14,312 bases of DNA from Undibacterium sp. (GCA_019752975.1 JAIELM010000183.1:1-14312); one strand, 5' to 3'. Positions 6,562-14,312 are shown, numbered from the stretch's first letter. The notes: generated by a model not told the origin, from the sequence alone. Translations and numbers: made by a program.

Positions 6562-8345
6562 TGTTTTTATTTTTTTGTAGTACCTTTCACGCACCGAAAC
6601 TATCTTATTTTGGTAAGTCGTTATTCTTAAGTGCTTTGCTTATTTGTGTATTGTTAAGTGAAGTCAGCCTAGCTAGGCCTGCACGTGCTGCGCAGGAGAT
6701 AGCCAAGCCTGTGCTCAATGTCAATCGACCTAACCCTGATTTGCTCTTAATTGAAGTCTACAAAAATCTCGCGTCCAATGATTTTAAAAGTGCGCAGAGC
6801 AAGGTCGATGAATTGCTCAATGCTTATCCCAATTTTCAATTAGCCCATTTAATTCGCGGCGATTTAATCGCTATGCGCACTCGACCGATCAATAGAATTG
6901 GGGTTCCAGGAAATGCGCCAAAAGAAAAACTCAAAGATTTGCATGATGAAGCGCAAGCTCGCATACGTGCCATAACAGAACGTCCTCTAGTCGAACTGGT
7001 ACCAAGCAATATTTTGCAAATGGGCGAGGAGCAGCGCTACGCTTTGGCGATGGATGCTAAGCGAGCCAGGTTGTATCTCTATGAGAATATTGCAGGCACG
7101 CCAACCTTGGTAGCAGACTATTATGTCAGTCAAGGTAAGCTAGGGATGGATAAAACTAAAGTAGGCGACCAACGCACCCCACTGGGTGTCTACTACATCA
7201 CCAGCCGCCTACCCGGCGCCAAGCTCCCCGATTTTTATGGCCCTGGCGCTTTACCCTTGAGCTACCCTAACGAATGGGATAAGAGCAAGGGACGCGGCGG
7301 GTCAGGCATTTGGTTACATGGTGTTCCATCAGGCAATTACAGCCGCCCACCATTGGCTTCCGATGGTTGTGTGGTGCTGTCAAACCCTGACTTCCTTGCG
7401 CTCTCTAGTTTTGTGGAAATTGCAAAAACACCCGTCATTATTAGTGAACACCTTGATTTCATTAGTCGTCCGGCATGGACTGCTGAAAAACAAAGCGCAC
7501 GTAAATTATTAGATAATTGGCGTCAAGATTTCGCACAAGTCGGCGGCCTCAATTTGAATCGACATTACTCTAAAAATTTTAAATCCGCTAGCGGCGAAGG
7601 GCTCAACAACTGGCTCGCAAAACAATCTATAGGATTAACAGGACTTGCGGAATCCGCATTTCGCTTGCGCGAAGTTTCTCAATTTCGGTACCCTGGGAAA
7701 GAAGATATGATCGTCAGTAATTTTACGCTCGACATCAATACACTAAAAGGCCCAGCGAGCTACAAACGTCATCAGTATTGGGTGAAGGAAGCCAATCAAT
7801 GGCGCATTATTTTTGAAGAACAGAACTACATTGCAGGTGTCAAACTCGAGTCAGAACCAGTAAAAACTGAAGCGATAAAAATCGCGGCCAATGGTCTCAG
7901 AGCGGACATAAAAGCGAATGGAGTTACACAAACACAGCCAACAAAAACCGCAAGCAACGACAAAGCAGAAGCTGATAAGAACAAGTCCTCCAAGCAAACC
8001 GAGCGCGCCAATGTGGAAGTCTTAAAAACCATAGATCACTGGGTCAGCGTATGGAGCAACAAGAACACCAAAGCTTACTTGGCTCATTATGCCAAAGACT
8101 TTCAGACGCCCAACGGTGAATCACGTAAATCATGGATGGAAGAACGTACCTCAAGAATTGAAGGCAAGTCGCGCATTACCGTTAAGCTAGAAAAGCCGAC
8201 CGTGACAATCGATGGCAATACCGCGCTGGTCAAGTTCAGACAAAATTACCAAGCAGGAGCCTTGGTAGCTAGTAGTAGAAAAACCCTACATATGATTAAA
8301 CAAGATGGAAAATGGCTGATTAAGCAGGAAAAAACTGGAAGCTAA
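6561..8345 (+). CDS. L,D-transpeptidase (YkuD) family protein with two NTF2-like domains
   Basis: This is an exported enzyme of the YkuD/ErfK fold, a family that cross-links, trims or attaches proteins to peptidoglycan using a catalytic cysteine. The 594-residue product has a hydrophobic export segment (about 18-38, probable cleavage after PARA near 43) and a short helical TPR-like stretch (about 60-98). The catalytic domain (about 159-297) has H253 in HGVPSG and C270 in SDGCVVL, the expected spacing. Next come an NTF2-like domain (about 316-425, starting LLDNWRQDF), a charged Lys/Ala/Thr linker, and a second NTF2-like domain (485-594) with FQTPNGESRKSW. This order resembles Csd6/Pgp2-type cell-shape enzymes, which act as L,D-carboxypeptidases. 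Whether this protein cross-links or trims cannot be read from sequence. GGGGAA precedes the ATG. Confidence 0.88.
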   Translation: MFLFFCSTFHAPKLSYFGKSLFLSALLICVLLSEVSLARPARAAQEIAKPVLNVNRPNPDLLLIEVYKNLASNDFKSAQSKVDELLNAYPNFQLAHLIRGDLIAMRTRPINRIGVPGNAPKEKLKDLHDEAQARIRAITERPLVELVPSNILQMGEEQRYALAMDAKRARLYLYENIAGTPTLVADYYVSQGKLGMDKTKVGDQRTPLGVYYITSRLPGAKLPDFYGPGALPLSYPNEWDKSKGRGGSGIWLHGVPSGNYSRPPLASDGCVVLSNPDFLALSSFVEIAKTPVIISEHLDFISRPAWTAEKQSARKLLDNWRQDFAQVGGLNLNRHYSKNFKSASGEGLNNWLAKQSIGLTGLAESAFRLREVSQFRYPGKEDMIVSNFTLDINTLKGPASYKRHQYWVKEANQWRIIFEEQNYIAGVKLESEPVKTEAIKIAANGLRADIKANGVTQTQPTKTASNDKAEADKNKSSKQTERANVEVLKTIDHWVSVWSNKNTKAYLAHYAKDFQTPNGESRKSWMEERTSRIEGKSRITVKLEKPTVTIDGNTALVKFRQNYQAGALVASSRKTLHMIKQDGKWLIKQEKTGS

Positions 8346-8359
8346 CTGGGAGTAAGTAT

Positions 8360-9028
8360 ATGAGCACAAATCAAAAACATATTTTTCTAAAAAGCCTATT
8401 CGGCGGTGTCATCATATTGACCAGCGTACTAGCCTCGGCACAAGAGGCGCTGCCAAGAGTGAGCATGAAGACCTCAATGGGTGAAATCGTACTCGAACTG
8501 TATCCAGAAAAAGCGCCAAAAACAGTCGCCAATTTTTTAAATTACGTCAAAAAAGGGCACTACAACAAAACCATTTTTCATCGCGTTATCGACAATTTCA
8601 TGATACAAGGTGGAGGTATGGATGCCAAATTAGTCGAAAAAGCGACTGATAACCCTATTCCACTAGAAGCGGGATTAGCCTTAGAACATGAACTCAAAAA
8701 TGACTTGGGTACCATTGCGATGGCGCGCACCAATGACCCCAATTCTGCTCGCGCGCAGTTTTACATCAACGTCAACAACAATGAATTCCTCAATCACCAA
8801 ATCTTGCCTGAAGGCGACCCGGTGCAGTTCATGAAAAATGGTGAACCTATCACCCTCCCCCGTTCGCGCGCCTTGATCGCCACTGCTGGGTATACGCCTT
8901 TTGGTAGAGTCGTGGAGGGATGGGAAGTGGTTGAAAAAATTAAGGCGGTTAAAACACAAGAAGTCAGCATACATCAAAATGTGCCAATTAAACCGGTCAC
9001 GATCATTTCGATGAAACTACTAAAATAA
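8360..9028 (+). CDS. ppiA: Periplasmic peptidyl-prolyl cis-trans isomerase (cyclophilin)
   Basis: This cyclophilin speeds up proline isomerisation during protein folding. The 222-residue product has a signal peptide (hydrophobic run about 13-24, likely cleavage after ASA at 27), which places it in the periplasm. The cyclophilin core is complete: TSMGEIVLELYPEKAPKTVANF, then IFHRVIDNFMIQGGG with the active-site arginine, then AMARTNDPNSARAQFYINV and a closing GRVVEGWEVVEKI. An insert around residues 150-175 is typical of the bacterial PpiA-like form. It follows the L,D-transpeptidase gene after 14 bases with GGGAG before its ATG, so it probably belongs to the same transcript. Its closest relative in the window is the next gene, which lacks the signal peptide. 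The symbol is by type. Confidence 0.92.
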   Translation: MSTNQKHIFLKSLFGGVIILTSVLASAQEALPRVSMKTSMGEIVLELYPEKAPKTVANFLNYVKKGHYNKTIFHRVIDNFMIQGGGMDAKLVEKATDNPIPLEAGLALEHELKNDLGTIAMARTNDPNSARAQFYINVNNNEFLNHQILPEGDPVQFMKNGEPITLPRSRALIATAGYTPFGRVVEGWEVVEKIKAVKTQEVSIHQNVPIKPVTIISMKLLK

Positions 9029-9152
9029 GCGAACTAAGTTCAGCATCGGCTACAATTAACTAACTTTCTCATTTCGAATTAAATACCAGAACGAGGCGCA
9101 TAACCGAGTGCATACTTTGGCACAGCGCTGCAAGGTCTTCCAAAGCGGTTAG

Positions 9153-9176
9153 GGTATTTAGTTAAGGTATTTAGTT
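9153..9176 (+). repeat. Two 11-base direct repeats before ppiB
   Basis: GGTATTTAGTT occurs at 9153-9163 and again at 9166-9176, two bases apart, in the 187-base gap between the two cyclophilin genes. It could be a binding site or part of a ppiB promoter. No clear -35/-10 pair was found around it. Confidence 0.4.
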
Positions 9177-9215
9177 TGAATGGGCATTAATTCCAACTTC
9201 CTAAGAAAGCACATC

Positions 9216-9704
9216 ATGGCCGTCCTCATTACCACCAACCTAGGTAATATCACCGTTGAACTCAACGCAGAAAAAGCGCCGAAAACGGTCGCAAATTTCT
9301 TAGCCTACGTAGAAGCTGGTCACTACACCGGAACGATTTTTCATCGTGTTATCCCTGGCTTCATGATACAAGGTGGTGGTTTTGAAGTAGGTATGAAACA
9401 AAAAGAAGCTAACCAAACCGTGGAAAACGAAGCCAATAACGGTTTAAAAAATGCTCGTTATTCTTTAGCGATGGCCAGAACAAGTGACCCACATTCGGCG
9501 GGAGCACAATTTTTCATTAATACCACTAAAAATGATTTTTTAGATTTCCCCGGTCAAGATGGTTGGGGCTACTGTGTCTTTGCGGAAGTAAGCGAAGGTA
9601 AAGAAGTCGTCGATCAAATCGGCAGAGTCAAAACTTCACGTTCCGCTGGTCATGCGGATGTACCCGTGGATAATATCATTATCGAAAAAGTGGAAATCAT
9701 TTAA
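9216..9704 (+). CDS. ppiB: Cytoplasmic peptidyl-prolyl cis-trans isomerase B
   Basis: This cyclophilin isomerises proline bonds in the cytoplasm. The 162-residue product from the chosen ATG matches PpiB in length. It has the cyclophilin core: LNAEKAPKTVANF, IFHRVIPGFMIQGGG, then AMARTSDPHSAGAQFFINT and GWGYCVFAEVSEG. No signal peptide is present. I chose the ATG at 9216 because the protein then begins MAVLITTNLGNITVEL, as in relatives. The in-frame ATG at 9180 adds 12 residues without family support. The gap to the previous cyclophilin gene is 187 bases, so ppiB may have its own promoter. lpxH follows after 16 bases and is probably on the same transcript, as in many Burkholderiales. Confidence 0.94.
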   Translation: MAVLITTNLGNITVELNAEKAPKTVANFLAYVEAGHYTGTIFHRVIPGFMIQGGGFEVGMKQKEANQTVENEANNGLKNARYSLAMARTSDPHSAGAQFFINTTKNDFLDFPGQDGWGYCVFAEVSEGKEVVDQIGRVKTSRSAGHADVPVDNIIIEKVEII

Positions 9705-9720
9705 AACTTAGACAGTGCCT

Positions 9721-10512
9721 ATGGTCGCCTCCCTCACCAAGAACAGAGCGCAAGCCAAGCTGCTTGCGCTTTTTGTTTCAGACATCCATTTGAGCGATAG
9801 CTTACCCAACACCACAGTAGCCTTTCTGGACTTTTTAAAAACAACGGCAAGGAACACCGAGCGACTATACCTACTAGGTGATTTATTTGAATATTGGGCG
9901 GGTGACGACGATATTGATGATCAATACAATCACCACATAGTGAGCGCACTACGCGAGCTTCATCAATGTGGCGTGCAACTATTTTGGATGGCCGGCAACC
10001 GTGATTTTTTGGTGGGAAAACGGTTTGCAAATGAAACCGGTGCGCAGATCTTAAGTGATCCACATCCATTAGAACTAGCTGGAAAATCGCTGTTACTTTC
10101 ACATGGCGATTCCCTCTGTACCGATGACACCAACTACATAGCATTTCGTGCAATGGTAAGGCAAGAAAACTGGCAAACACAGTTCCTAAGTAAACCACTA
10201 ACTGAACGCAAAGCCATTATCAATCATATGCGCCTCGCCAGCAAAGAAGATCAGCGAAGTAAGAGCATGGAAATTATGGATGTGAATCAAGGCGCCGTAA
10301 ATCGGCTATTTGAAACCAGTCAGGCAAAAATTCTCATCCACGGACACACTCACAGAACAGCGCTGCACCAAGAATTTTTAGGCTTGCGTTATGTGTTGCC
10401 CGATTGGGACTGTGAGCAAAAGGAACACTGGCGTGGCGGATATTTAAGTCTACATCAAGACGGAAAATTCGAATTTAATAGCCTAGCTCAATTCTCGACC
10501 AACGCAGATTAA
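9721..10512 (+). CDS. lpxH: UDP-2,3-diacylglucosamine diphosphatase LpxH
   Basis: LpxH cleaves UDP-2,3-diacylglucosamine to lipid X and UMP, the fourth step of lipid A synthesis, at the inner face of the cytoplasmic membrane. The product (263 residues from the ATG) is a calcineurin-like metallophosphoesterase with every metal ligand block: DIHL (D21, H23), GDLFEYW (D54), GNRDF (N93), SHGD (H128) and HGHTH (H207, H209). The start is unsure: the ATG at 9721 and a GTG two codons earlier at 9715 are both in frame, and neither has a good Shine-Dalgarno. About 14 residues precede the usual start of the fold. It converges on cysE with a 24-base gap. Confidence 0.95.
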   Translation: MVASLTKNRAQAKLLALFVSDIHLSDSLPNTTVAFLDFLKTTARNTERLYLLGDLFEYWAGDDDIDDQYNHHIVSALRELHQCGVQLFWMAGNRDFLVGKRFANETGAQILSDPHPLELAGKSLLLSHGDSLCTDDTNYIAFRAMVRQENWQTQFLSKPLTERKAIINHMRLASKEDQRSKSMEIMDVNQGAVNRLFETSQAKILIHGHTHRTALHQEFLGLRYVLPDWDCEQKEHWRGGYLSLHQDGKFEFNSLAQFSTNAD

Positions 10513-10536
10513 ACATCAAATAAATTGTCTGCGCAA

Positions 10537-11277
10537 TCAATCCACCAACTGCGAAATTTGCTCAACTTCCATACGTGTTTCGGTGCTGGGCTTTTCACAA
10601 ACGATACCAGCTACAGCGATACTGGAGCGTAGCTTTTCTATCTGCTCTTGTTGCAAACAAACATGGTCGGCGAGTCGACGTAGTGCCTTAGAAATAGGAT
10701 CATCCCCATTAGCAGTGACACCGTAGGCACTGAAACACGGGGATGCGTTTGTGCTCACCGTTTCTGGCATGACCAAATGGGCAGGATTACCAACCGCAGT
10801 TGCCCCAGCGGGAACTGGCTTTACTACTACGGCATTGGATCCAATTTTCGCACCAGCACCTACTGTGAATCCACCTAAGACTTTTGCTCCAGCACCCACG
10901 ATCACTCCTTGCTCTAAAGTAGGATGACGTTTTGCGCCTTTGGTGAGCGAAGTGCCGCCTAAAGTAACTCCTTGATAGATGGTGCAATCATCACCAACCT
11001 CAGCTGTTTCTCCGATCACGACGCCATAGCCGTGATCAATAAAAACACGCTTCCCTATACTCGCGCCGGGGTGAATTTCTATACCCGTAAAAAACCGCGC
11101 CAAATGGGCTATCCACCGGCCTAGCCATTTTAAGCCACGCGTCCAACACCATTTTGCCCACCCGTGCATGACTATGGCTTGCAGGCCCGGGTAACAGGTG
11201 ATGACCTCCCAAGCGTTACGGGCGGCGGGGTCACGTTGGATGATACTGGCGATATCTTCGCGTAGTTGTTTGAACAT
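10537..11277 (-). CDS. cysE: Serine O-acetyltransferase
   Basis: CysE makes O-acetylserine from serine and acetyl-CoA, the first committed step of cysteine synthesis. The 246-residue product has an alpha-helical N-terminal region (about 1-60), then the left-handed beta-helix hexapeptide domain: [30 protein letters not shown] with the expected catalytic H82, then [31 protein letters not shown] and [19 protein letters not shown]. It lacks the long N-terminal extension of the E. coli enzyme (273 residues). A tail from about residue 173 includes a helical segment that may be a coiled coil. No Shine-Dalgarno is clear before the ATG (CATCCC precedes it). The gene is downstream of rnr/rlmB on the same strand, 249 bases away, so its own promoter is likely. 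Confidence 0.94.
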   Translation of the reverse strand: MFKQLREDIASIIQRDPAARNAWEVITCYPGLQAIVMHGWAKWCWTRGLKWLGRWIAHLARFFTGIEIHPGASIGKRVFIDHGYGVVIGETAEVGDDCTIYQGVTLGGTSLTKGAKRHPTLEQGVIVGAGAKVLGGFTVGAGAKIGSNAVVVKPVPAGATAVGNPAHLVMPETVSTNASPCFSAYGVTANGDDPISKALRRLADHVCLQQEQIEKLRSSIAVAGIVCEKPSTETRMEVEQISQLVD

Positions 11278-11526
11278 GGGATGAAATAGCTGATATGCAA
11301 AACAGTAGTGTAATGCGTTTTAAGAATATGCGTTCGGACTCAGGCAAAATTGGTCAGCCTAGCCGCGAAGACTAAGGCTGTACTTTAGTGCAGCGAAGTA
11401 AATGCAACGACGGCAGGGTCTGTTTTGAGTAAGTCCCAATTCTATTATTCCCCCTCCTCCGACGAGGGGGATCAAAGAAGCTAAATTACCGTCAAACACT
11501 CGCGCGCATGACGAAAGTAGTTTGTG
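11278..11526. other. Intergenic region between rlmB and cysE, with inverted repeats
   Basis: These 249 bases hold no convincing gene. They contain an 8-base inverted repeat around TCCCCCTC/GAGGGGGA (11449-11471), CAGCCT/AGGCTG (11355-11360 with 11375-11380), TACTT/AAGTA (11381-11400), and two AACGCAT copies on the minus strand near 11310-11335. A cysE promoter should lie here but no good -35/-10 pair was found. Part of the stretch may be a structured RNA or a dispersed repeat; the sequence alone does not settle it. Confidence 0.4.
11449..11471 (-). terminator. GC-rich hairpin after rlmB (possible terminator)
   Basis: TCCCCCTC (11449-11456) pairs with GAGGGGGA (11464-11471) around a 7-base loop, about 56 bases past the rlmB stop. 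The stem is strong, but the bases after it on the minus strand (AATAATAG) are not a U run. It may therefore be a processing or stabilising hairpin rather than an intrinsic terminator. Confidence 0.35.
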
Positions 11527-12270
11527 CTATTTTGAAGCTGCAATCCGCTGCCTTCGTGCCTCATACAAGCACACACCAGAAGCCACTGACACGTTCAGGC
11601 TTTCTACCGAACCCAACATCGGGATTTGTACCAGCATATCGCAGGTCTCACGCGTCAAACGCCGCATGCCTTCGCCTTCGTTGCCCATCACAATGGCGAT
11701 GCCACCTTTAAAATCCACGTCGTAAATAGTCTTCTCTACGTCATCTGAAGTACCGATTAACCAAATATCGCGTTCTTTCAAATCGCGTAAGGTACGAGCC
11801 AGATTGGTGACAGTGATATAAGGTACAGTCTCTGCCGCACCGCTGGCAACTTTTTCCGCAGTGGCGTTGAGACCCACAGCTCGGTCTTTTGGTGCAATCA
11901 CCGCATGTGCCCCCACCCCGTCAGCTACACGCAAACAAGCACCTAGATTGTGTGGATAGGTAATGCCGTCTAGGATCAAAAGTAGTGGTGGACCTTCAAT
12001 GGCGTCTAACAACTCATCTAAATTGCGGGCTAATGAAAGCTCACCAGCCTTTGCCACCACACCTTGATGACGGCGTGTCCCAACAATTTTATCTAGTCGT
12101 TGATCGTCTGTCTGTATGATCCGTATGCCAGCCGATTTTGCAGCATGAATAAGCTCTTGCATGCGCCTATCGGTTCTATCGTTGTTGACATAGATTTCTT
12201 CTACGGTCGATGCTTCATGGCGAATGCGGGAGGTGACGGCATGAAAGCCGAAAATCATTTTACTTTTCAT
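11527..12270 (-). CDS. rlmB: 23S rRNA (guanosine-2'-O-)-methyltransferase RlmB
   Basis: RlmB methylates the 2'-OH of G2251 in the peptidyl-transferase P loop of 23S rRNA. The 247-residue product has the N-terminal substrate-binding domain ([13 protein letters not shown] onward) and the SpoU/TrmD knot: motif 1 around [19 protein letters not shown], motif 2 [15 protein letters not shown], and motif 3 [18 protein letters not shown]. Motif 1 reads TYPHN where E. coli has TDPHN, and motif 2 has GNEGEG where E. coli has GAEGEG; the catalytic Arg, Glu, Ser and Asn positions look intact. The ATG at 12270 has GAAG about 6 bases upstream. It follows rnr by 76 bases on the same strand, the standard rnr-rlmB arrangement. 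Confidence 0.95.
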   Translation of the reverse strand: MKSKMIFGFHAVTSRIRHEASTVEEIYVNNDRTDRRMQELIHAAKSAGIRIIQTDDQRLDKIVGTRRHQGVVAKAGELSLARNLDELLDAIEGPPLLLILDGITYPHNLGACLRVADGVGAHAVIAPKDRAVGLNATAEKVASGAAETVPYITVTNLARTLRDLKERDIWLIGTSDDVEKTIYDVDFKGGIAIVMGNEGEGMRRLTRETCDMLVQIPMLGSVESLNVSVASGVCLYEARRQRIAASK

Positions 12271-12309
12271 TTTTTACTTCTACTCTATTTTATTGGTTTT
12301 TGTCGGTAT

Positions 12310-12336
12310 TTTCTGGTGCTTCTAGTGCTTCCAGTG
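12310..12336 (-). repeat. Three 9-base tandem repeats just after the rnr stop
   Basis: On the minus strand CACTGGAAG, CACTAGAAG and CACCAGAAA follow each other, starting 10 bases past the rnr TAG. In the rnr frame they encode part of an LEALEAPEN stretch. They may be a decayed coding tail or a simple slippage repeat. Confidence 0.5.
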
Positions 12337-12346
12337 TTTTTGTGCA

Positions 12347-14312
12347 CTAGCGTTTTTTACGACTACTCGCTGCCACCTTGGTTTTGCGTTCATTGCGGCT
12401 TTCATTGCGACTTGCTGCTACGGGTGCTTTTTTACGTTTACTCGCTACCGTTTTGGTAGGCGCAGGGATATTGGTTTGCTTACTGGCATTGGGTCTTTTT
12501 GCTTTCGCTAATTGCGCTACCTCTTCTAATTCATGCGTCTTCAAAGTACGTTTTGGGACAGCATTAGTGGCCAGCGAAAGATCGATTTTTCTTGCATCAA
12601 TATCGACACGGCTAACGATGACGTTGACCTTATCTGTTAATTGGTAGCGCTTACCACTTCGCTCTCCACGCAACTCATGACGGGCGTCATCAAATTGAAA
12701 ATAGTCTGCGCCCAGCTCGGTAATATGCACCAAACCTTCAACAAACATTTCATCTAATTGAACAAATAATCCAAACTGAGTCACACCCGAAATGGTGCCA
12801 CTAAATTCCTCACCTAATTTACTTTTCATGTAGTAGCACTTGAGCCAGGCTTCCACATCGCGCGAAGCTTCATCGGCGCGTCTTTCATTGGCTGAACAGT
12901 GAGTACCCAAGGCATCCCAAATCGTGGCTTCTTTTTGTGGCTTCTCTTTACCTGCCGCTTTATCAACCGCCATTTGCTTACGCGCGGCATTGGAGACCGT
13001 GGTATTAAGCACGCTCATATCGATGCCTTTAGGTTCGTATTTTTTTCCCAGCAAAATCGCTTTAATCGCTCTATGCGTCAAGAGATCGGGGTAACGCCTA
13101 ATCGGGCTAGTGAAGTGTGCATAGGCATCATAAGAGAGTCCAAAATGGCCAATATTATCTGGGCTATACACAGCTTGTTGCATAGAGCGCAGCAACATGG
13201 TTTGTAATAGTTGAGAGTCGGGGCGGTCTTTGACCTTAGTCATTAATTGTGCATAGTCGCTGGCTGAAGGTTTATCACCACCCATCAAATTAAGTCCAAC
13301 TTGACGCAAGAAATTACGTACTTGAGTGAGTTTCTCCTTGGTCGGCCCCGCGTGAATTCGGTACACACCTAAATGCTTATATTCTTCCAAAAGCCCAGCT
13401 GCACAAACATTCGCCGCCAACATACATTCTTCGATCAGCTTGTGGGCATCGTTGCGAGTACGCGGCAAAATTTTCTCTATCTTACCTGAGGCATTGGCGA
13501 CGATATAAGTCTCGGTCGTTTCAAAATCAATGGCACCACGTCGATGACGGGCTTTTAAAAGAATTTGATAACACTCATACAGATGCAGTAAATGCGGCAC
13601 TAAGCTTAAGCGTTTATGCGCCTCCGGCCCTTTAGTGTTGCCCAAAATCGCCGCCACTTCAGTATAGGTGAAACGCGCAGCTGAGTGAATAACCGCCGGA
13701 TAAAACTGATAAGCAGTGACTTCGCCATCTGACGAAATGACCATATCGCATACTAAGGTCAATCGATCGACATTGGGATTAAGTGAGCACAGTCCGTTGG
13801 ATAATTTTTCCGGTAACATGGGTATCACACGGCGCGGAAAATACACAGAAGTGCTGCGTAAAAGTGCATCACCATCGATTGCGTCATTCGGTTTAACGTA
13901 ATGACTAACGTCAGCAATCGCGACTAAAAGTCGATAATTTTTTTGTCGTCCTACCTTGATCGGCTCGCAATACACAGCATCGTCAAAATCGCGCGCATCT
14001 TCTCCGTCAATAGTAACGAAAGGCAGGTCGCGCAAATCAACTCTATTCTCCAAATCTTTAGCGCCAACTTCTAGCGGTAATTTTGCTGCTGCTTTTTTTG
14101 CCGCTTCAGAAAATTCATGTGGCACGCCAAACTTGCGTACGGCGATTTCTATCTCTATCCCTGGGTCGTCAATTTCACCCAAGATCTCTACCACTTTGCC
14201 GACTGCTTGAGAATATTTGGTCGGCTGTTCGATCAGTTCTACACTGACGACCTGTCCAGCTTTGGCTTTACCTGGCGTTCCAGCCAAGAGGATGTCTTGA
14301 TTGATACGATTA
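12347..14312 (-). CDS. rnr: Ribonuclease R (5' end beyond the window)
   Basis: RNase R is a processive 3'-5' exoribonuclease that can degrade structured RNA and takes part in rRNA and tmRNA quality control. The gene runs off the right edge. The frame is open to the last base (reading NRINQDILL before AGTPGK), so the start lies outside and the N-terminal portion of a roughly 800-residue protein is missing. Visible domains are the end of the cold-shock region (AGTPGKAKAGQVV onward), the RNB catalytic domain with DGEDARDFDDAVYCEP carrying the metal-binding aspartates, YDAYAHFTSPIRRYPDL, an S1 domain (GTISGVTQFGLFVQLDEMFVEGLVHI), and a Lys/Arg-rich tail. It is followed by rlmB after 76 bases. An in-frame 18-codon extension past the amber stop is noted as a finding. 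Confidence 0.96.
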   Translation of the reverse strand, partial: NRINQDILLAGTPGKAKAGQVVSVELIEQPTKYSQAVGKVVEILGEIDDPGIEIEIAVRKFGVPHEFSEAAKKAAAKLPLEVGAKDLENRVDLRDLPFVTIDGEDARDFDDAVYCEPIKVGRQKNYRLLVAIADVSHYVKPNDAIDGDALLRSTSVYFPRRVIPMLPEKLSNGLCSLNPNVDRLTLVCDMVISSDGEVTAYQFYPAVIHSAARFTYTEVAAILGNTKGPEAHKRLSLVPHLLHLYECYQILLKARHRRGAIDFETTETYIVANASGKIEKILPRTRNDAHKLIEECMLAANVCAAGLLEEYKHLGVYRIHAGPTKEKLTQVRNFLRQVGLNLMGGDKPSASDYAQLMTKVKDRPDSQLLQTMLLRSMQQAVYSPDNIGHFGLSYDAYAHFTSPIRRYPDLLTHRAIKAILLGKKYEPKGIDMSVLNTTVSNAARKQMAVDKAAGKEKPQKEATIWDALGTHCSANERRADEASRDVEAWLKCYYMKSKLGEEFSGTISGVTQFGLFVQLDEMFVEGLVHITELGADYFQFDDARHELRGERSGKRYQLTDKVNVIVSRVDIDARKIDLSLATNAVPKRTLKTHELEEVAQLAKAKRPNASKQTNIPAPTKTVASKRKKAPVAASRNESRNERKTKVAASSRKKR

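Noticed and set aside
9114..9132. Sigma54-like TGGCAC...TGCA before ppiB
   Set aside because: The spacing between the GG and GC elements is 9 bases instead of the required 10, and no activator site is seen.
9734..10198. 154-codon frame opposite lpxH
   Set aside because: It is antisense to a complete, well-conserved LpxH and resembles no family I know.
12100..12459. 119-codon plus-strand frame across rlmB, the gap and rnr
   Set aside because: It lies antisense to two conserved genes, and its Phe/Leu-rich sequence reflects A-rich and Lys/Arg-rich DNA on the other strand.
1..14312. Mobile elements, CRISPR arrays, tRNA or rRNA genes
   Set aside because: No transposase, integrase, regular repeat-spacer pattern, or tRNA or rRNA sequence was recognised on either strand.

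Overview
The window reads as a chromosomal core region of a flagellated beta-proteobacterium, most likely Burkholderiales and perhaps near Oxalobacteraceae. The evidence is a FlhD/FlhC pair, an LpxH/CysE/RlmB/RNase R neighbourhood, an alkA-like/accA/tilS cluster, and protein sequences of beta-proteobacterial type. Coding base composition is moderate in GC. I see no mobile element, tRNA, rRNA or CRISPR array.

Layout from left to right. (1) 25-927, minus: flhD-flhC, the flagellar master regulator, with flhC at the left edge. (2) 928-1457: a long, very AT-rich non-coding stretch holding the flhDC leader, several short inverted repeats and a possible dnaQ terminator. (3) 1458-5230, minus: a tight four-gene run, alkA-like glycosylase > accA > tilS > dnaQ. 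The last two junctions are 4-base ATGA overlaps and the first gap is 10 bases. (4) 5231-5535: a divergent intergenic region with a good sigma70-type promoter for the rightward genes. (5) 5536-9704, plus: an exported TPR/NTF2-like protein, an exported L,D-transpeptidase-family protein with two NTF2-like domains, a periplasmic cyclophilin and a cytoplasmic cyclophilin. lpxH follows (9721-10512). (6) 10537-14312, minus, converging on lpxH: rnr (its 5' end is off the window) > rlmB > cysE.

The rightward block is mostly envelope work: peptidoglycan modification, periplasmic and cytoplasmic protein folding, and lipid A synthesis. The leftward blocks cover DNA repair and replication fidelity, fatty-acid initiation, tRNA and rRNA maturation, RNA decay and cysteine synthesis.

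Most genes are ordinary housekeeping genes. The parts most worth a second look are: the TPR protein and adjacent L,D-transpeptidase, which end in clearly paralogous NTF2-like domains; a nested RNA hairpin that would pair with the flhD ribosome binding site inside a long AT-rich leader; and an in-frame 18-codon extension beyond the rnr amber stop, made partly of 9-base tandem repeats.
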